This document shows positions 55,936 to 64,000 of a stretch of DNA of 64,000 nt, in pieces. Position numbers and translations under genes: made by a program. The notes beneath the pieces were generated by a model. The model was not told the origin of the DNA and ran no database searches. It saw only the letters and a program-made list of their open reading frames with translations. Source of the stretch: Xanthobacteraceae bacterium. GTDB lineage: Bacteria; Pseudomonadota; Alphaproteobacteria; Rhizobiales; Xanthobacteraceae. The stretch spans positions 62,001 to 126,000 of the forward strand of contig JARBUD010000005.1 of assembly GCA_029239875.1 (NCBI GenBank). Reading direction: 5' to 3'. Numbering within the stretch: the stretch's first letter is position 1; each line of letters begins with the position of its first letter.

Positions 55936-57162
55936 ATGATCGAAGTGATCATGTATTCCGCCATCGGCTTCCTGACGGCGACGCTGCTGGCCCTGCTGGC
56001 GCTGCCGGCAGTGTGGCGGCGTGCCGTGCGCCTCACGCGCAAGCGCATCGAGGGCGCCATCCCCTCCACGACGGCGGAGATCCTCGCCGACAAGGACGAG
56101 CAGCGCGCCGTCTTCGCCGCCGATGTCCGCCGCCTCGAGGTCGAGGTCGGCAAGCTGCAGGCCCGCGCCGCCAGCCAGTGGGGCGAGGTGACGCGCCAGG
56201 CCGAGGAGCTGCGCGCCCGCGCCGTCACCATCGAGCAGCTCTCCACCGACCTCTCGGCGCTGCAGATCGAGCACCGCGACAACCTCGTCCTCAAGGAAAC
56301 CCTGGCCGAGAATCTCGACATCCGCACCCGCGACCTCGAGGAGACCCGCGCGGCGCTGCACGAGACCCGTGCCGAGCTCGACAGCACGAAGATCGCCCTG
56401 GAAGAGACCAGCGCCCGCGAGGAGGAGCTGAAGGTCGAGCATGTCGCCCTCACCACGCTGCGCGACACGCTGAAGGACCGCATCGCCGAGCTCGACCGGC
56501 ATCTCGCCGCCACCAATGCGCATCTGACCGCCGAGCGCGCCACGCTGCGCAACACCTCCGAGAGCCTGTCGATCGAGGTCGGCCGCAACCGCGACATGAA
56601 GGAGCGGCTGGTCGATGTCGAGGCGCGGCTGGAGGCGGTCGCCGAGGAGGCGACGATGCTGCGCACCGAGCGCGCGGCGCTGATCACCCGCGTCGCCGAG
56701 CTCGACGCCCGCACCCATGCCGCCGAGACGGCGCGCACGACCACCGAGGCCGAGGCCGCCCGCGTCACCGGCGCGGCGCTGGAGGCGCAGCAGAAGGCCG
56801 AGGCGCTGGCGCGCGAGGCGGCCGACACCATCCAGATGCTGCGCGCCGAGAAGGTCATGCTGGACGGCGCGCTCGCCAAGGCGCGCGAGGACCGCACGAC
56901 CTTGCAGCAGCAGCTCGTCGGCAGCGCCGCCGCTCTCGCGCCGTCGAACGGCGCCGACACCGCGCTGCTGCGCGATCGCATCAGCGACATCGCCGCCGAG
57001 GTGGCCAATCTCACCGCCCGGCTGGAAGGCCCGGGCTCGCCGATCGACGCCCTGCTCGCCGGCCATGTGCCCGCCGCCAACGGCGCGACGCCCTCGCTCG
57101 CCGACCGCATCATCGCGCTGCGCAAGGCCGAGGAGCCGGCGGCGAACCACGCGGCGGAGTAG
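55936..57162 (+). CDS. Membrane-anchored long coiled-coil protein
   Basis: A 408-aa protein with one N-terminal membrane helix (about residues 7-26), a short basic stretch RRAVRLTRKRIEG, and then about 280 residues of heptad-rich coiled coil (RLEVEVGKLQARAASQWGEVTRQAEELRARA...). The last about 60 residues are less regular. I know similar uncharacterised proteins in Hyphomicrobiales but no function. A structural or septal role is speculation. Its stop lies beside the left direct repeat of the low-GC islet. Confidence 0.75.
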   Translation: MIEVIMYSAIGFLTATLLALLALPAVWRRAVRLTRKRIEGAIPSTTAEILADKDEQRAVFAADVRRLEVEVGKLQARAASQWGEVTRQAEELRARAVTIEQLSTDLSALQIEHRDNLVLKETLAENLDIRTRDLEETRAALHETRAELDSTKIALEETSAREEELKVEHVALTTLRDTLKDRIAELDRHLAATNAHLTAERATLRNTSESLSIEVGRNRDMKERLVDVEARLEAVAEEATMLRTERAALITRVAELDARTHAAETARTTTEAEAARVTGAALEAQQKAEALAREAADTIQMLRAEKVMLDGALAKAREDRTTLQQQLVGSAAALAPSNGADTALLRDRISDIAAEVANLTARLEGPGSPIDALLAGHVPAANGATPSLADRIIALRKAEEPAANHAAE

Positions 57163-57172
57163 CTCGGCGCGC

Positions 57173-58066
57173 TAGCGCGCCGGTCCTCTTGGCAGCCCGC
57201 TAGTCTCCTATTGAACGTCATGCCCGGGAAGGCGCCGAGCATAACGATCGCGCCGCCGCATTTCCGCGACGACTGCAACGTCTCTAAATTGCGTGATATT
57301 ACCCTTCAGGGGGCCGCAGATGACCGACTTCGAAGCGCAACTCTATGCAACGCTTGTAGGTGCTGGCATTGCGACTGTCGTATCCCTCATCCTGGCGTGG
57401 CAGTCGAACAAAGCAATCGACAAGCGTGACCGCGAACATCGAAAACAACTTCAGCGGAGTATGTTATTAAAGCTTCAGATTCGTGGGAGCATATTGTCCA
57501 GTGATATTGCAAGCACGATGAACACAATTGACGACATACTACGTTCCGCCAACGAACTCGGACGTGTGAGCTGGCCAAAATATGCAGTAATAACTCCGAT
57601 AGTGGGAAGTTTTGAATCTATATCCTTTTCAGCGGAAGAACTAGAACCTCTCGTTGACGCGAATAAATTCGAAATCGTCCACCAACTCGTGGAAATTTCG
57701 ACGAGACACCAAGTTTTTATAGAATCAATCATGTCTTACAACAACATGCGCCTTCAACTGAAGGACAAGGTTAGTGTCGAACGATTTGACGAAAACACCG
57801 GATCCTCACTCGTCAACGATCAGCAACTGAAAGCTCTTCAACCCTATTTCGTTGAGATGGAAACGATTATCTCTCAAGCCATTTGCATTGGGAGAGAACT
57901 AGATGTGCAGGCCCGTAAGGTGGTTGCGGAGATAGGGCCAGCTGCGCAAGAATATCTCAAAGACCCCACATTTCCGCGGATTGAATATGCCAAGCCACCA
58001 GGATGGAGCGGCTAATTGCATCAACACGCGGTGGAATAGCGCGACGCGGTAGCGCGCCGGTCCTCT
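57173..58066. mobile_element. Low-GC islet bounded by 17-bp direct repeats
   Basis: TAGCGCGCCGGTCCTCT occurs at 57173-57189 and again at 58050-58066, and weaker similarity continues on both sides (CGGAGTAGC/TGGAATAGC before, and ACGTCATG-CCGGG after). Between them lies one gene with clearly lower GC than its surroundings: 23 of 60 bases are G/C at 57661-57720. This looks like a small acquired segment inserted with a duplicated end. No integrase or transposase is present. Confidence 0.55.
57320..58015 (+). CDS. Low-GC membrane-anchored protein of unknown function
   Basis: A 231-aa protein with one N-terminal membrane helix (about residues 8-25, YATLVGAGIATVVSLILAW), a charged juxtamembrane segment KAIDKRDREHRKQLQRS, and a mostly helical cytoplasmic or periplasmic domain. 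CAGGGGG lies 6-7 nt upstream of the ATG. Codon use is unlike the neighbours (AT-ending codons are common), indicating recent transfer. No family is recognised. Single-gene islets of this kind sometimes encode defence or host-interaction proteins, but nothing in the sequence proves that. Confidence 0.7.
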   Translation: MTDFEAQLYATLVGAGIATVVSLILAWQSNKAIDKRDREHRKQLQRSMLLKLQIRGSILSSDIASTMNTIDDILRSANELGRVSWPKYAVITPIVGSFESISFSAEELEPLVDANKFEIVHQLVEISTRHQVFIESIMSYNNMRLQLKDKVSVERFDENTGSSLVNDQQLKALQPYFVEMETIISQAICIGRELDVQARKVVAEIGPAAQEYLKDPTFPRIEYAKPPGWSG

Positions 58067-58092
58067 CGTCGGCGCTCCAACCACCTCTTGCA

Positions 58093-58299
58093 CGTCATGG
58101 CCGGGCTTGGCCCGGCCATCCACGACTTCGGTTCGTCTCGGCGCGCCAGCAAGTCGTGGATCCCCGGGCCAAGCCCGGGGATGACGGCCGATTTAGCCGT
58201 TTCCACTCTCACACCCTCATGGCCGGGCTTGACCCGGCCACCCAGTGACGGGGCGCAGACAGAATGGCTGGATCCCCGGGCCAAGGCCGGGGATGACGG
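58093..58299. repeat. Two tandem REP family C repeats
   Basis: One full unit at about 58093-58188 (CATGGCCGGGCTTGGCCCGGCC, CCACGACTT...AAGTCGTGG, CCCCGGGCCAAGCCCGGGGATGACGG) and a second at about 58216-58299 with the same outer arms. They fill much of the 404-bp gap between the islet gene and the COG4091 gene; I see no other feature in the remainder. Confidence 0.85.
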
Positions 58300-58419
58300 C
58301 CGACTTGGCGATTGCCGGCCGCTCGTTCAGGATGGCGACGCTACGGCAGACAACAAGAAGCCGCCGGAAAGCCCCCCAAAGAAAACGCCCCTAGGAAACG
58401 CCTCAAGGAAAACGCCCCC

Positions 58420-59790
58420 ATGAATCTCGCTCGCATGCTGAAGGCGCGCGCCGATGAAGGCCGCCCGGTCCGTGTCGGTGTCATCGGCGCCGGCAAGTTT
58501 GGCTCCATGTTCCTGTCGCAGGTCCGCACCACGCCGGGAATGCACCTCTACGGCATCGCCGATCTCTCGATTCCCCGCGCCCGCGCCGCGCTGACGGCGA
58601 CCGGCTGGGACGCGGACGCGGTGATCGCCTCCTCCTTCGACGAGGCGCTGCGCACCGGCCGCACCATGCTGACCGAGGACGCCAATGCGCTGATCGCCGC
58701 GGACGGGCTCGACGTGGTGGTCGAAGTCACCGGTAGTCCCGCCGCCGGCGCCGCCCATGCGCTGAAGGCCATCGAGCATGGAAAGCACATCGTCATGGTG
58801 ACGGTGGAGGCGGACGTGCTGGTCGGCCCGCTGCTGGCCGAGCGCGCGCGCAAGGCGGGCGTCGTCTATTCCATGGCCTATGGCGACCAGCCGGCGCTGG
58901 TGTGCGAGATGGTCGACTGGGCGCGCACCTGCGGCTTCCGCGTCGTCTGCGCCGGCAAGGGCACCAAGTACCTGCCGAGCTTCCACAAATCGACGCCGGA
59001 CACGATCTGGAGCCTTTACGGCCTCACGCCCGAGGAAGCGGCCAAGGGCGGCATGAACCCGCAAATGTTCAACTCCTTCGCCGACGGCACCAAGTCCTCC
59101 ATCGAGATGGCGGCCATCGCCAATGCGGCGGGGCTGGCGGCGCCCTCCGACGGCCTGCTGTTCCCGCCCTGCGGCGTCGACGACCTCGCCACCATTCTGC
59201 GCCCGCGCGAGCATGGCGGCGTGCTGGAGCGGTCCGGCACGGTGGAGACCATCTCCTCGCTGGAGCGCGACGGCCGGCCGGTGTTCCGCGATTTGCGCTG
59301 GGGCGTCTATGTGGTGTTCGAGGCCGATCCGTCGGCGCGCGGCGACTATGCCCGCCGCTGCTTCAAGGAATACGGCGTGGTGACGGATTCCTCCGGCCGC
59401 TACACCGCGCTCTACCGGCCCTATCACATGATCGGGCTGGAGCTCGGGGTCAGCGTCGCCAATGCCGCGCTGCGCGGCGAGCCTACGGGCGTGACGGAGG
59501 CGTTCAACGCCGACGTGGTGGCGGTGGCCAAGCGCCCCTTGAAGGCCGGCGAGATGCTCGACGGCGAAGGCGGCTACACGGTGTGGGGCAAGCTGTTCCC
59601 CGCCTCGACCTCGCTCGCCAAGGGCGGCCTGCCCATCGGCCTCGCCCACCACATGGCGCTGAAGTGCGACGTCGCCGAGGGCGAGATCGTCGGCTGGGCC
59701 GACGTCGAGGCCACCGACAGCCCCGCCATCCGCCTGCGCCGCGAGATGGAGCGGTCGTTCGGGGGCGGGGTCAGCGCGGCGGCGGAGTAG
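58420..59790 (+). CDS. Homoserine-dehydrogenase-like NAD(P) oxidoreductase with SAF domain (COG4091)
   Basis: A 456-aa protein. The N-terminal Rossmann fold is RVGVIGAGKFGSMFLSQ (residues about 18-34); VVVEVTGSPAAGAAHALKAIEHGKHIVMVTVEADVLVGP resembles homoserine dehydrogenase, and KGTKYLPSFHKSTPDT follows. The C-terminal about 90 residues (AVAKRPLKAGEMLDGEGGYTVWGK) form a SAF-like domain. COG4091 members act in sugar-acid or branched-polyol catabolism in some bacteria; the substrate here cannot be read from the sequence. Confidence 0.82.
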   Translation: MNLARMLKARADEGRPVRVGVIGAGKFGSMFLSQVRTTPGMHLYGIADLSIPRARAALTATGWDADAVIASSFDEALRTGRTMLTEDANALIAADGLDVVVEVTGSPAAGAAHALKAIEHGKHIVMVTVEADVLVGPLLAERARKAGVVYSMAYGDQPALVCEMVDWARTCGFRVVCAGKGTKYLPSFHKSTPDTIWSLYGLTPEEAAKGGMNPQMFNSFADGTKSSIEMAAIANAAGLAAPSDGLLFPPCGVDDLATILRPREHGGVLERSGTVETISSLERDGRPVFRDLRWGVYVVFEADPSARGDYARRCFKEYGVVTDSSGRYTALYRPYHMIGLELGVSVANAALRGEPTGVTEAFNADVVAVAKRPLKAGEMLDGEGGYTVWGKLFPASTSLAKGGLPIGLAHHMALKCDVAEGEIVGWADVEATDSPAIRLRREMERSFGGGVSAAAE

Positions 59791-59808
59791 ACTCTCCACC
59801 CTTCACAA

Positions 59809-59898
59809 CGTCATGCCCGGGTTTGGCCCGGGCATCCACGACTTCGGATCGTGCTGGCGGAAAGGCGTGGATGGCCGGGCCAAGCCCGGCCATGACGA
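59809..59898. repeat. REP family C repeat
   Basis: A family-C element, GTCATGCCCGGGTTTGGCCCGGGCATCCACG...GGCGTGGATGGCCGGGCCAAGCCCGGCCATGACG, directly after the COG4091 gene. Confidence 0.85.
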
Positions 59899-59972
59899 TG
59901 CATTGCTTGTTTTCGCTAACCCGCACGAACCGGCAACGCAGCCCGCTGGACTTCCCCTCGTCCATCCCTTAT

Positions 59973-60022
59973 CCCTCGCGCAACGGTCTGCAGTTCACCG
60001 AGGCGTTGCCGCCCCGCGAGGG
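59973..60022 (+). other. Stem-loop in the leader of the DUF2087 gene
   Basis: CCCTCGCGCAACG (59973-59985) pairs with CGTTG (60004-60008) and CGCGAGGG (60015-60022), leaving a 6-nt bulge. It lies about 105 bp before the next ATG. Apart from this stem and the repeat at 59809-59898, I see nothing in the 336-bp gap between genes. Confidence 0.35.
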
Positions 60023-60126
60023 GAGCTAAACCTGCATCTACCGAATGGACCCGCACCATCCTTGTGCCCGGTCGCAAGACGGCAACCCCGACATCTCCTC
60101 GCAGAGGGCACGAACGAGGATTGGTC

Positions 60127-60678
60127 ATGTCCAGAACCATTCTGGCCTATGAGGCGCCGGATATTTCCGCGCTCGCCCGCACGCTGCATCACGGCATCGC
60201 CGCGCTCGACCATGCGCCCGGCCATGTCGAGCTCCTGAACCTGCTGGCGCGCGGCGCCGGCTTCCGCAACTTCCAGCACCTTCGCGCGGATGCGCAGGCG
60301 CGGCGGCGTCTCGACGCGCCTCCCCCGCCGACGGCGCCGCTGGCCGATCACGCCCGCTGCGAGAAGGCGGCGCGGCTGTTCGATGCCGAGGGGCGGCTGG
60401 AACGCTGGTCGAAGAAGCGCAACCTGCAGATTCTCTGCCTGTGGGTGATGTGGTCGCATCTGCCGGCCGGCATCGTCTCCACCGAGCGCGAGGTGAACGA
60501 GCGGCTGAACGACTGGCACCTGTTCGGCGACCACGCGATCCTGCGCCGCGAGATGGTCGAGTTCGGCCTGATGCGCCGCACGCGCGACGGGCGCGAATAT
60601 GCCCGCATCGAGCGCGAGCCGCCGCCGGAGCTTTCCGTGCTGCTGGCGCGGCTGCGCGGGCGGCCTCACTCCTCATAG
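60127..60678 (+). CDS. DUF2087-domain protein
   Basis: A 183-aa protein. The C-terminal half (about residues 78-165) is a DUF2087 domain: KAARLFDAEGRLERWSKKRNLQILCLWVMWSHLP, then the winged-helix-like segment TEREVNERLNDWHLFGDHAILRREMVEFGLMRRTRDGREYAR. The N-terminal half (ALARTLHHGIAALDHAPGHVELLNLLARGAGFRNFQHLRAD) is a separate helical region. A DNA-binding or regulatory role is suggested for such folds but not shown. It overlaps the convergent next gene by 13 bp. Confidence 0.8.
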   Translation: MSRTILAYEAPDISALARTLHHGIAALDHAPGHVELLNLLARGAGFRNFQHLRADAQARRRLDAPPPPTAPLADHARCEKAARLFDAEGRLERWSKKRNLQILCLWVMWSHLPAGIVSTEREVNERLNDWHLFGDHAILRREMVEFGLMRRTRDGREYARIEREPPPELSVLLARLRGRPHSS

Positions 60679-61097
60679 GCCATGTAGCGGATGATCCGCC
60701 ATTTGCCGTCCGGCTCCCGGGCGAAGACGTCGAGCCCCGGCTCGACGCTCTTCGCCCCGCCGGGCTCGATGGTGAGCGTCCAGGTGAGCCGCACCACCGC
60801 GAGGTCGCCGGAGACGATGACCTCCTTGATGTCCGCCGCGTAGCGGAAGCGGCGGGCCTTGTCGTCGAGCGCCTTGGAGATCAGCGCGCAGCGGGCCTCG
60901 TAGCCCGCCTCGCCCTGCCCGCGATAGTCGGAGACCAGCGTCCTGGAGAACAGGTCGCAGGCGGTCGCCTTGTCGCCTTTGTTGAAGGCCGTGGTCCACT
61001 CCGCGAGCCGCTGGCGGATCGCCTGTGCGTCGTCGGCGAGCGCCGGGCCGGCGAGGAACAGCGCTGAGAGCGCGAGGATCGGGAACAGGCGCTTCAT
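60666..61097 (-). CDS. Secreted NTF2/SnoaL-like protein
   Basis: A 143-aa protein with a signal peptide (about residues 1-21, GPALADD) and an NTF2-like cone fold: RQRLAEWTTAFNKGDKATACDLFSR...DLAVVRLTWTLTI...DVFAREPDGKWRIIRYMAYEE. Proteins of this type (YybH/SnoaL-like) have varied or unknown roles. GGGGAGA precedes the ATG. No partner gene is evident. Confidence 0.82.
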   Translation of the reverse strand: MKRLFPILALSALFLAGPALADDAQAIRQRLAEWTTAFNKGDKATACDLFSRTLVSDYRGQGEAGYEARCALISKALDDKARRFRYAADIKEVIVSGDLAVVRLTWTLTIEPGGAKSVEPGLDVFAREPDGKWRIIRYMAYEE

Positions 61098-61157
61098 GGA
61101 GGTCTCCCCCGGCAACGGGGGGATCATAGCCATGTGGCCGGCCGTCAGGAACAAGCC

Positions 61158-61244
61158 GTCATCCCGGCCGAGCGAAGCGAGAGCCGGGATCGCTCTCCAA
61201 TTGGCCTGCGATCCCGGATCGGCCTTCGGCCGTCCGGGATAACG
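61158..61244. repeat. REP family B repeat
   Basis: A family-B element, GTCATCCCGGCCGAGCGAAGCGAGAGCCGGGATCGC...GCGATCCCGGATCGGCC...GTCCGGGATAACG, in the gap between the NTF2-like gene and the 3' end of thiE. Confidence 0.8.
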
Positions 61245-61263
61245 CCTAATGGAACAAACAGGC

Positions 61264-61881
61264 CTACGCCATCTCGCGCGTGGCCAGCACCCATTCGCGG
61301 GCGCGGCGCTCGGGGTTCTCGTTCAGCAGCACGTCGGTGACGACGGCGAGGCTGTCCGCCCCCGCCTCCAGTACGCCCTGCGCGCGGTCGATGGTGAGCC
61401 CGCCTATGCCGACCAGCGGCAGGTCTCCGACGCGCTTCTTCCACCTGGCGACGCGCTCCAGCCCCTGCGGCGCCCAGCGCATCTTCTTCAATATGGTCGG
61501 GTAGACCGGGCCGAGCGCGACATAGTCCGGCCGCGCCAGCAGCGCGACTTCCAGCTCCGCCTCGTCATGGGTGCTGATGCCGAGCCTGAGCCCCGCGCTG
61601 CGGATCGCCGTTATGTCCGCCGTGGCGAGGTCTTCCTGGCCGAGATGGACGAAGTCGCAGCCCTCCTCGATGGCGAGCCGCCAATAGTCGTTGACGACGA
61701 GCTGCGCGCCGTAGCGCTCGCACACCGCGCGCGCCTCGGCGATCTCGCGGCGCAGCTCCGCCTCCTCCATGTCCTTGGCGCGCAGCTGCACCAGCTTCAC
61801 GCCCTGCGGCAGCAGCCGCGGCAGCCAGGAGGCTCGGTCGACGATGAGGTAGAACGGGTCGAGCTTCATCGGTTCACTCAC
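61264..61881 (-). CDS. thiE: Thiamine phosphate synthase
   Basis: A 205-aa TIM-barrel enzyme joining the thiazole and pyrimidine halves of thiamine. [52 protein letters not shown] and [13 protein letters not shown] are family motifs. A GTG at 61881 overlaps the thiG stop (GTGA); an ATG 12 bp further in is an alternative. Last gene of the thiO-S-G-E operon. Confidence 0.93.
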   Translation of the reverse strand: MSEPMKLDPFYLIVDRASWLPRLLPQGVKLVQLRAKDMEEAELRREIAEARAVCERYGAQLVVNDYWRLAIEEGCDFVHLGQEDLATADITAIRSAGLRLGISTHDEAELEVALLARPDYVALGPVYPTILKKMRWAPQGLERVARWKKRVGDLPLVGIGGLTIDRAQGVLEAGADSLAVVTDVLLNENPERRAREWVLATREMA

Positions 61882-62693
61882 TGGCCCAGCACGGCGCGGC
61901 CCATCACGGGCGTCGAGGGCGCGGCCATGTCGCGCACCTCCATCGGGTCGGCGAGCACCGCCTCGCGCCCGGCCTCGATGGCGCGGGCGAAGGCGCGCGC
62001 CATGCGCACGGGGTCGCCGGCCTTGGCGACGGCGGTGTTCAGCAGCACCGCATCATAGCCCATCTCCATCGCCGCCGCCGCATGCGAGGGAACACCGACG
62101 CCGGCGTCCACCACCAGCGGCACGCCGGGGAAATGCGCCCGCAGCGAGCGCAGGCCATAGGGGTTGTTGAGCCCGCGGCCGGAGCCGATCGGCGCACCCC
62201 ACGGCATCAGCACCTCGCAGCCGGCGCCGATCAGCTTCTCCGCCACCACCAGGTCCTCGGTGGTGTAGGGAAAGACCTCGAAGCCGTCGCGCGAGAGGAT
62301 GCGCGCGGCCTCCACCAGCCCGAACACGTCGGGTTGCAGCGTGTCGTCCTCGCCGATCACCTCCAGCTTCACCCAGGGCGTGCCGAAGAGCTCGCGCGCC
62401 ATCTCGGCGGTGGTGACGGCTTCCTTCACGGTCTTGCAGCCGGCGGTGTTGGGCAGAACCTTCACGCCGAGGTCGCGGATGAGCTGCCAGAAGCTCTGGC
62501 CCGCCTTCGCAGCCCCGGATTCCCGGCGCAGCGAGACGGTGACGATCTCCGCCCCCGAGGCGCGGATCGCCTCGGACAGGATCGCTGGCGAGGGGTACTG
62601 CGCCGTGCCGAGCAGCAGGCGCGAATTCACCTTGGTGCCGTAGAACTCGACCGGATCGGCGAGCGTGCCGGGATTGTTGGTCATCGCGTCCAT
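61878..62693 (-). CDS. thiG: Thiazole synthase
   Basis: A 271-aa enzyme that forms the thiazole ring from deoxyxylulose phosphate, the thiocarboxylated ThiS and dehydroglycine. [52 protein letters not shown] (containing the Schiff-base Lys) and [15 protein letters not shown] are hallmarks. It starts 2 bp after the thiS stop; a second ATG at 62684 is possible. Confidence 0.96.
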   Translation of the reverse strand: MDAMTNNPGTLADPVEFYGTKVNSRLLLGTAQYPSPAILSEAIRASGAEIVTVSLRRESGAAKAGQSFWQLIRDLGVKVLPNTAGCKTVKEAVTTAEMARELFGTPWVKLEVIGEDDTLQPDVFGLVEAARILSRDGFEVFPYTTEDLVVAEKLIGAGCEVLMPWGAPIGSGRGLNNPYGLRSLRAHFPGVPLVVDAGVGVPSHAAAAMEMGYDAVLLNTAVAKAGDPVRMARAFARAIEAGREAVLADPMEVRDMAAPSTPVMGRAVLGQ

Positions 62694-62695
62694 GA

Positions 62696-62893
62696 TTAGC
62701 CTCCCTGCATCGGGGCGAGGATCTCGACCCGGTCGCCATCGGATATGGCCGTCGCCTCGCGCTTCACCGCGCGCACCATCGCCCCGTTCAGCGCCGTGGC
62801 GACCATGGCGCCGGTGAGGCCGAGTTCGGCGAGGAGGTCCGCGAGGGTGCCGGCGCGGGTGTCCGCCGGCTCACCATTGACGATGATCTTCAT
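62696..62893 (-). CDS. thiS: Sulfur carrier protein ThiS
   Basis: A 65-aa ubiquitin-like sulfur carrier. The sequence begins [25 protein letters not shown] and ends in the essential Gly-Gly (PMQGG) that becomes the thiocarboxylate. It overlaps the thiO 3' end by 23 bp, so the two genes are translationally linked. Confidence 0.95.
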   Translation of the reverse strand: MKIIVNGEPADTRAGTLADLLAELGLTGAMVATALNGAMVRAVKREATAISDGDRVEILAPMQGG

Positions 62894-63938
62894 CCATCAC
62901 CTCCGGGAAATACGCCCCGTCGAACGCCACTTCCGCCGCGCGGCGCGCCAGCGCCGGGGCCGCGAGGAAACCGTGGCGGTAGAGCCCGTTCACATAGATC
63001 GTGTTGCCGCGCTTGCGCAGCCGCGGCAGGTTGTCGGGGAAGGCCGGGCGCACATCGGCGCCGATCTCCACGATCTCCGCCTCGCCGAAGGCGGGATGCA
63101 GCGCATAGGTGGCCGAGAGCAGCTCCAGCATGGAGCGGCCCGTCACCCGGCCGCGCTCGTCATTCTCGATCGAGGTGGCGCCGATCATGAAATGCCCGTC
63201 GCCGCGCGGCACGATGTAGACCGGGATGCGCGGGTGCAGCATGCGCACGGCGCGCTTGAGGGAGATCTCGGTGGAATAGAGCACCAGCATCTCGCCCTTC
63301 ACGCCGCGCAGGTCGGCGAGCTGGTCGCGGGCGGCGAGCCCGCGGCAGTCGACCGTCAGATCGATCTCGTCCTCAGCCCCTTGCTCGCTCTCGAAGCCGT
63401 CCGCCTCGTAGCGGATCTTCACCTGATGCTCGTCAACCAGCTTGGCGGTCAGCGCGGCGAGCGCCTTGCGCGGCTCCAGATGCGCCTCGGTGGGGAAGAA
63501 CAGCCCCTGCTCGAAGCGCCCGTCGAGGTCCGGCTCCAGCGCCGCGATGCCGGCGCCGTCGAGCCACTCATAGCCTTCCGTCCGGCGCGAGAAGCGCTTC
63601 AGCTCCGGCAGGTCGCGGGCCGGCGCCAGCACCAGCGAGCCTTCGCGCGGCACGTCGGGCACCGCCTCGCGCCAGTAGTCGAGGGATTCGAAGCCCAATT
63701 CGGCGATGATCGGCTCGGCGCTCTCGCGCTCGCACCAGGGCGCCAGCATGCCGCCGGCGAACCAGGAGCAGCCCTGCCCCGTCCCGGCCTTGCGCTCGAC
63801 GATGGTCACCTGCGCGCCCCTCTTGGCGAAGGCATGGGCGCAGGTCAGCCCGGCGACGCCGGCGCCGACGATCTTCACGCGCATGGCGTTGGCGCCGCGG
63901 GCGGCGCATTCGGTCGATTCGGTGTGCGGGGACGTCAT
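62871..63938 (-). CDS. thiO: Glycine oxidase ThiO (FAD-dependent)
   Basis: A 355-aa DAO-family flavoenzyme. The Rossmann motif is KIVGAGVAGLTCAHAFAKRG, then GTGQGCSWFAGGMLAPWCERE, and near the C-terminus NTIYVNGLYRHGFLAAPALARRAAE. It oxidises glycine to the imine needed for thiazole synthesis. GAGGGAGG lies directly before two adjacent ATGs (63941 and 63938); I use the second. The C-terminus overlaps thiS. Confidence 0.92.
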   Translation of the reverse strand: MTSPHTESTECAARGANAMRVKIVGAGVAGLTCAHAFAKRGAQVTIVERKAGTGQGCSWFAGGMLAPWCERESAEPIIAELGFESLDYWREAVPDVPREGSLVLAPARDLPELKRFSRRTEGYEWLDGAGIAALEPDLDGRFEQGLFFPTEAHLEPRKALAALTAKLVDEHQVKIRYEADGFESEQGAEDEIDLTVDCRGLAARDQLADLRGVKGEMLVLYSTEISLKRAVRMLHPRIPVYIVPRGDGHFMIGATSIENDERGRVTGRSMLELLSATYALHPAFGEAEIVEIGADVRPAFPDNLPRLRKRGNTIYVNGLYRHGFLAAPALARRAAEVAFDGAYFPEVMDEDHRQW

Positions 63939-63942
63939 CATT

Positions 63943-64000
63943 CCTCCCTCCGCCAGTCTCAACTGGATCAGGTTCGAAGGGTCGCCATGCCGCTTGCGCG
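63943..64000 (-). ncRNA. TPP riboswitch, 3' part (cut by window edge)
   Basis: On the minus strand the sequence GACCCTTCGAACCTGATCCAGTTGAGACTGGCGGAGGGA matches the 3' half of the thiamine pyrophosphate riboswitch (THI box): the ACCUGAUC core, the short CAGU...ACUG hairpin and GCGGAGGGA. The first part lies beyond the window. The final GGAGGGA is also the ribosome binding site of thiO, which suggests translational control by sequestration. Confidence 0.93.

Noticed and set aside
57173-58066. A complete insertion sequence or integrative element
   Set aside because: There is no transposase or integrase and no terminal inverted repeats; only direct repeats and one low-GC gene are seen.
48196-59898. 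CRISPR array from the repeated GC-rich sequences
   Set aside because: Copies are scattered, palindromic, of unequal spacing and without regular spacers or cas genes; they fit REP-like elements.

Overview
The window is GC-rich, tightly packed chromosomal DNA of an alphaproteobacterium. The CtrA response regulator, the ChpT phosphotransferase, a GGAAC-N16-CGTT general-stress promoter, a DUF1134 (EipA-type) periplasmic protein and the oxygen-dependent (CobG) cobalamin route point to the Hyphomicrobiales. A Xanthobacteraceae-like relative (Ancylobacter/Starkeya/Xanthobacter) is my best guess, but it is inference. The sequence is almost entirely metabolic core. I found no rRNA, tRNA, CRISPR array, transposase or phage gene.

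Layout. 1-3.9 kb: a divergent LacI-type repressor (cut by the window edge) and a xylose-type ABC importer xylF-xylH-xylG. 3.9-6.4 kb: a copper-handling set (DUF2946, PCu(A)C chaperone, PepSY membrane protein). 6.5-9.9 kb: a ModE-like winged-helix protein, a small membrane protein and molybdate importer modABC. 10.2-11.0 kb: two small hypothetical proteins with a likely EcfG promoter. 11.1-22.9 kb: the glycogen operon glgP-glgB-glgC-glgA-(glgX::malQ fusion). 23.0-41.6 kb: a large cobalamin region. From two back-to-back B12 riboswitches, cobW-N-G-H-I-J-(cobK reversed)-L-E-M-B run leftward and cbtB-cbtA-cobP-cobO run rightward, followed by a TM2 protein gene, cobQ and a convergent cobD. 41.7-48.2 kb: recQ, an MxaD-like SRPBCC protein with a YVTN beta-propeller protein, a TPMT-like methyltransferase, an orphan cysA and a GNAT acetyltransferase. 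48.3-55.8 kb: a cell-cycle neighbourhood (fliJ, ctrA, a methyltransferase, a DUF305/copper pair, a CheW-pseudoreceiver protein, chpT, cysQ, DUF1134). 55.9-61.1 kb: a coiled-coil membrane protein, a low-GC one-gene islet between direct repeats, a COG4091 dehydrogenase, a DUF2087 protein and a small secreted NTF2-like protein. 61.3-64 kb: thiO-thiS-thiG-thiE under a TPP riboswitch cut by the window end.

How the genes work together. The cob genes cover most of the aerobic route from precorrin-2 to adenosylcobinamide phosphate, including cobalt insertion and a predicted cobalt transporter. cobA, cobF, the chelatase partners cobS/cobT and the late loop genes are not in this window. The glg genes form a complete glycogen synthesis and breakdown set. 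CtrA and ChpT belong to the CckA-ChpT-CtrA phosphorelay.

The most unusual features are: intergenic palindromic repeats of three families, one of which lies in frame twice inside cobN; a dense cluster of ten GANTC (CcrM) sites upstream of ctrA; the GlgX-MalQ fusion; cobK reversed inside the cob operon; a hairpin that would hide the ribosome binding site of a copper gene; and the low-GC islet flanked by 17-bp direct repeats.
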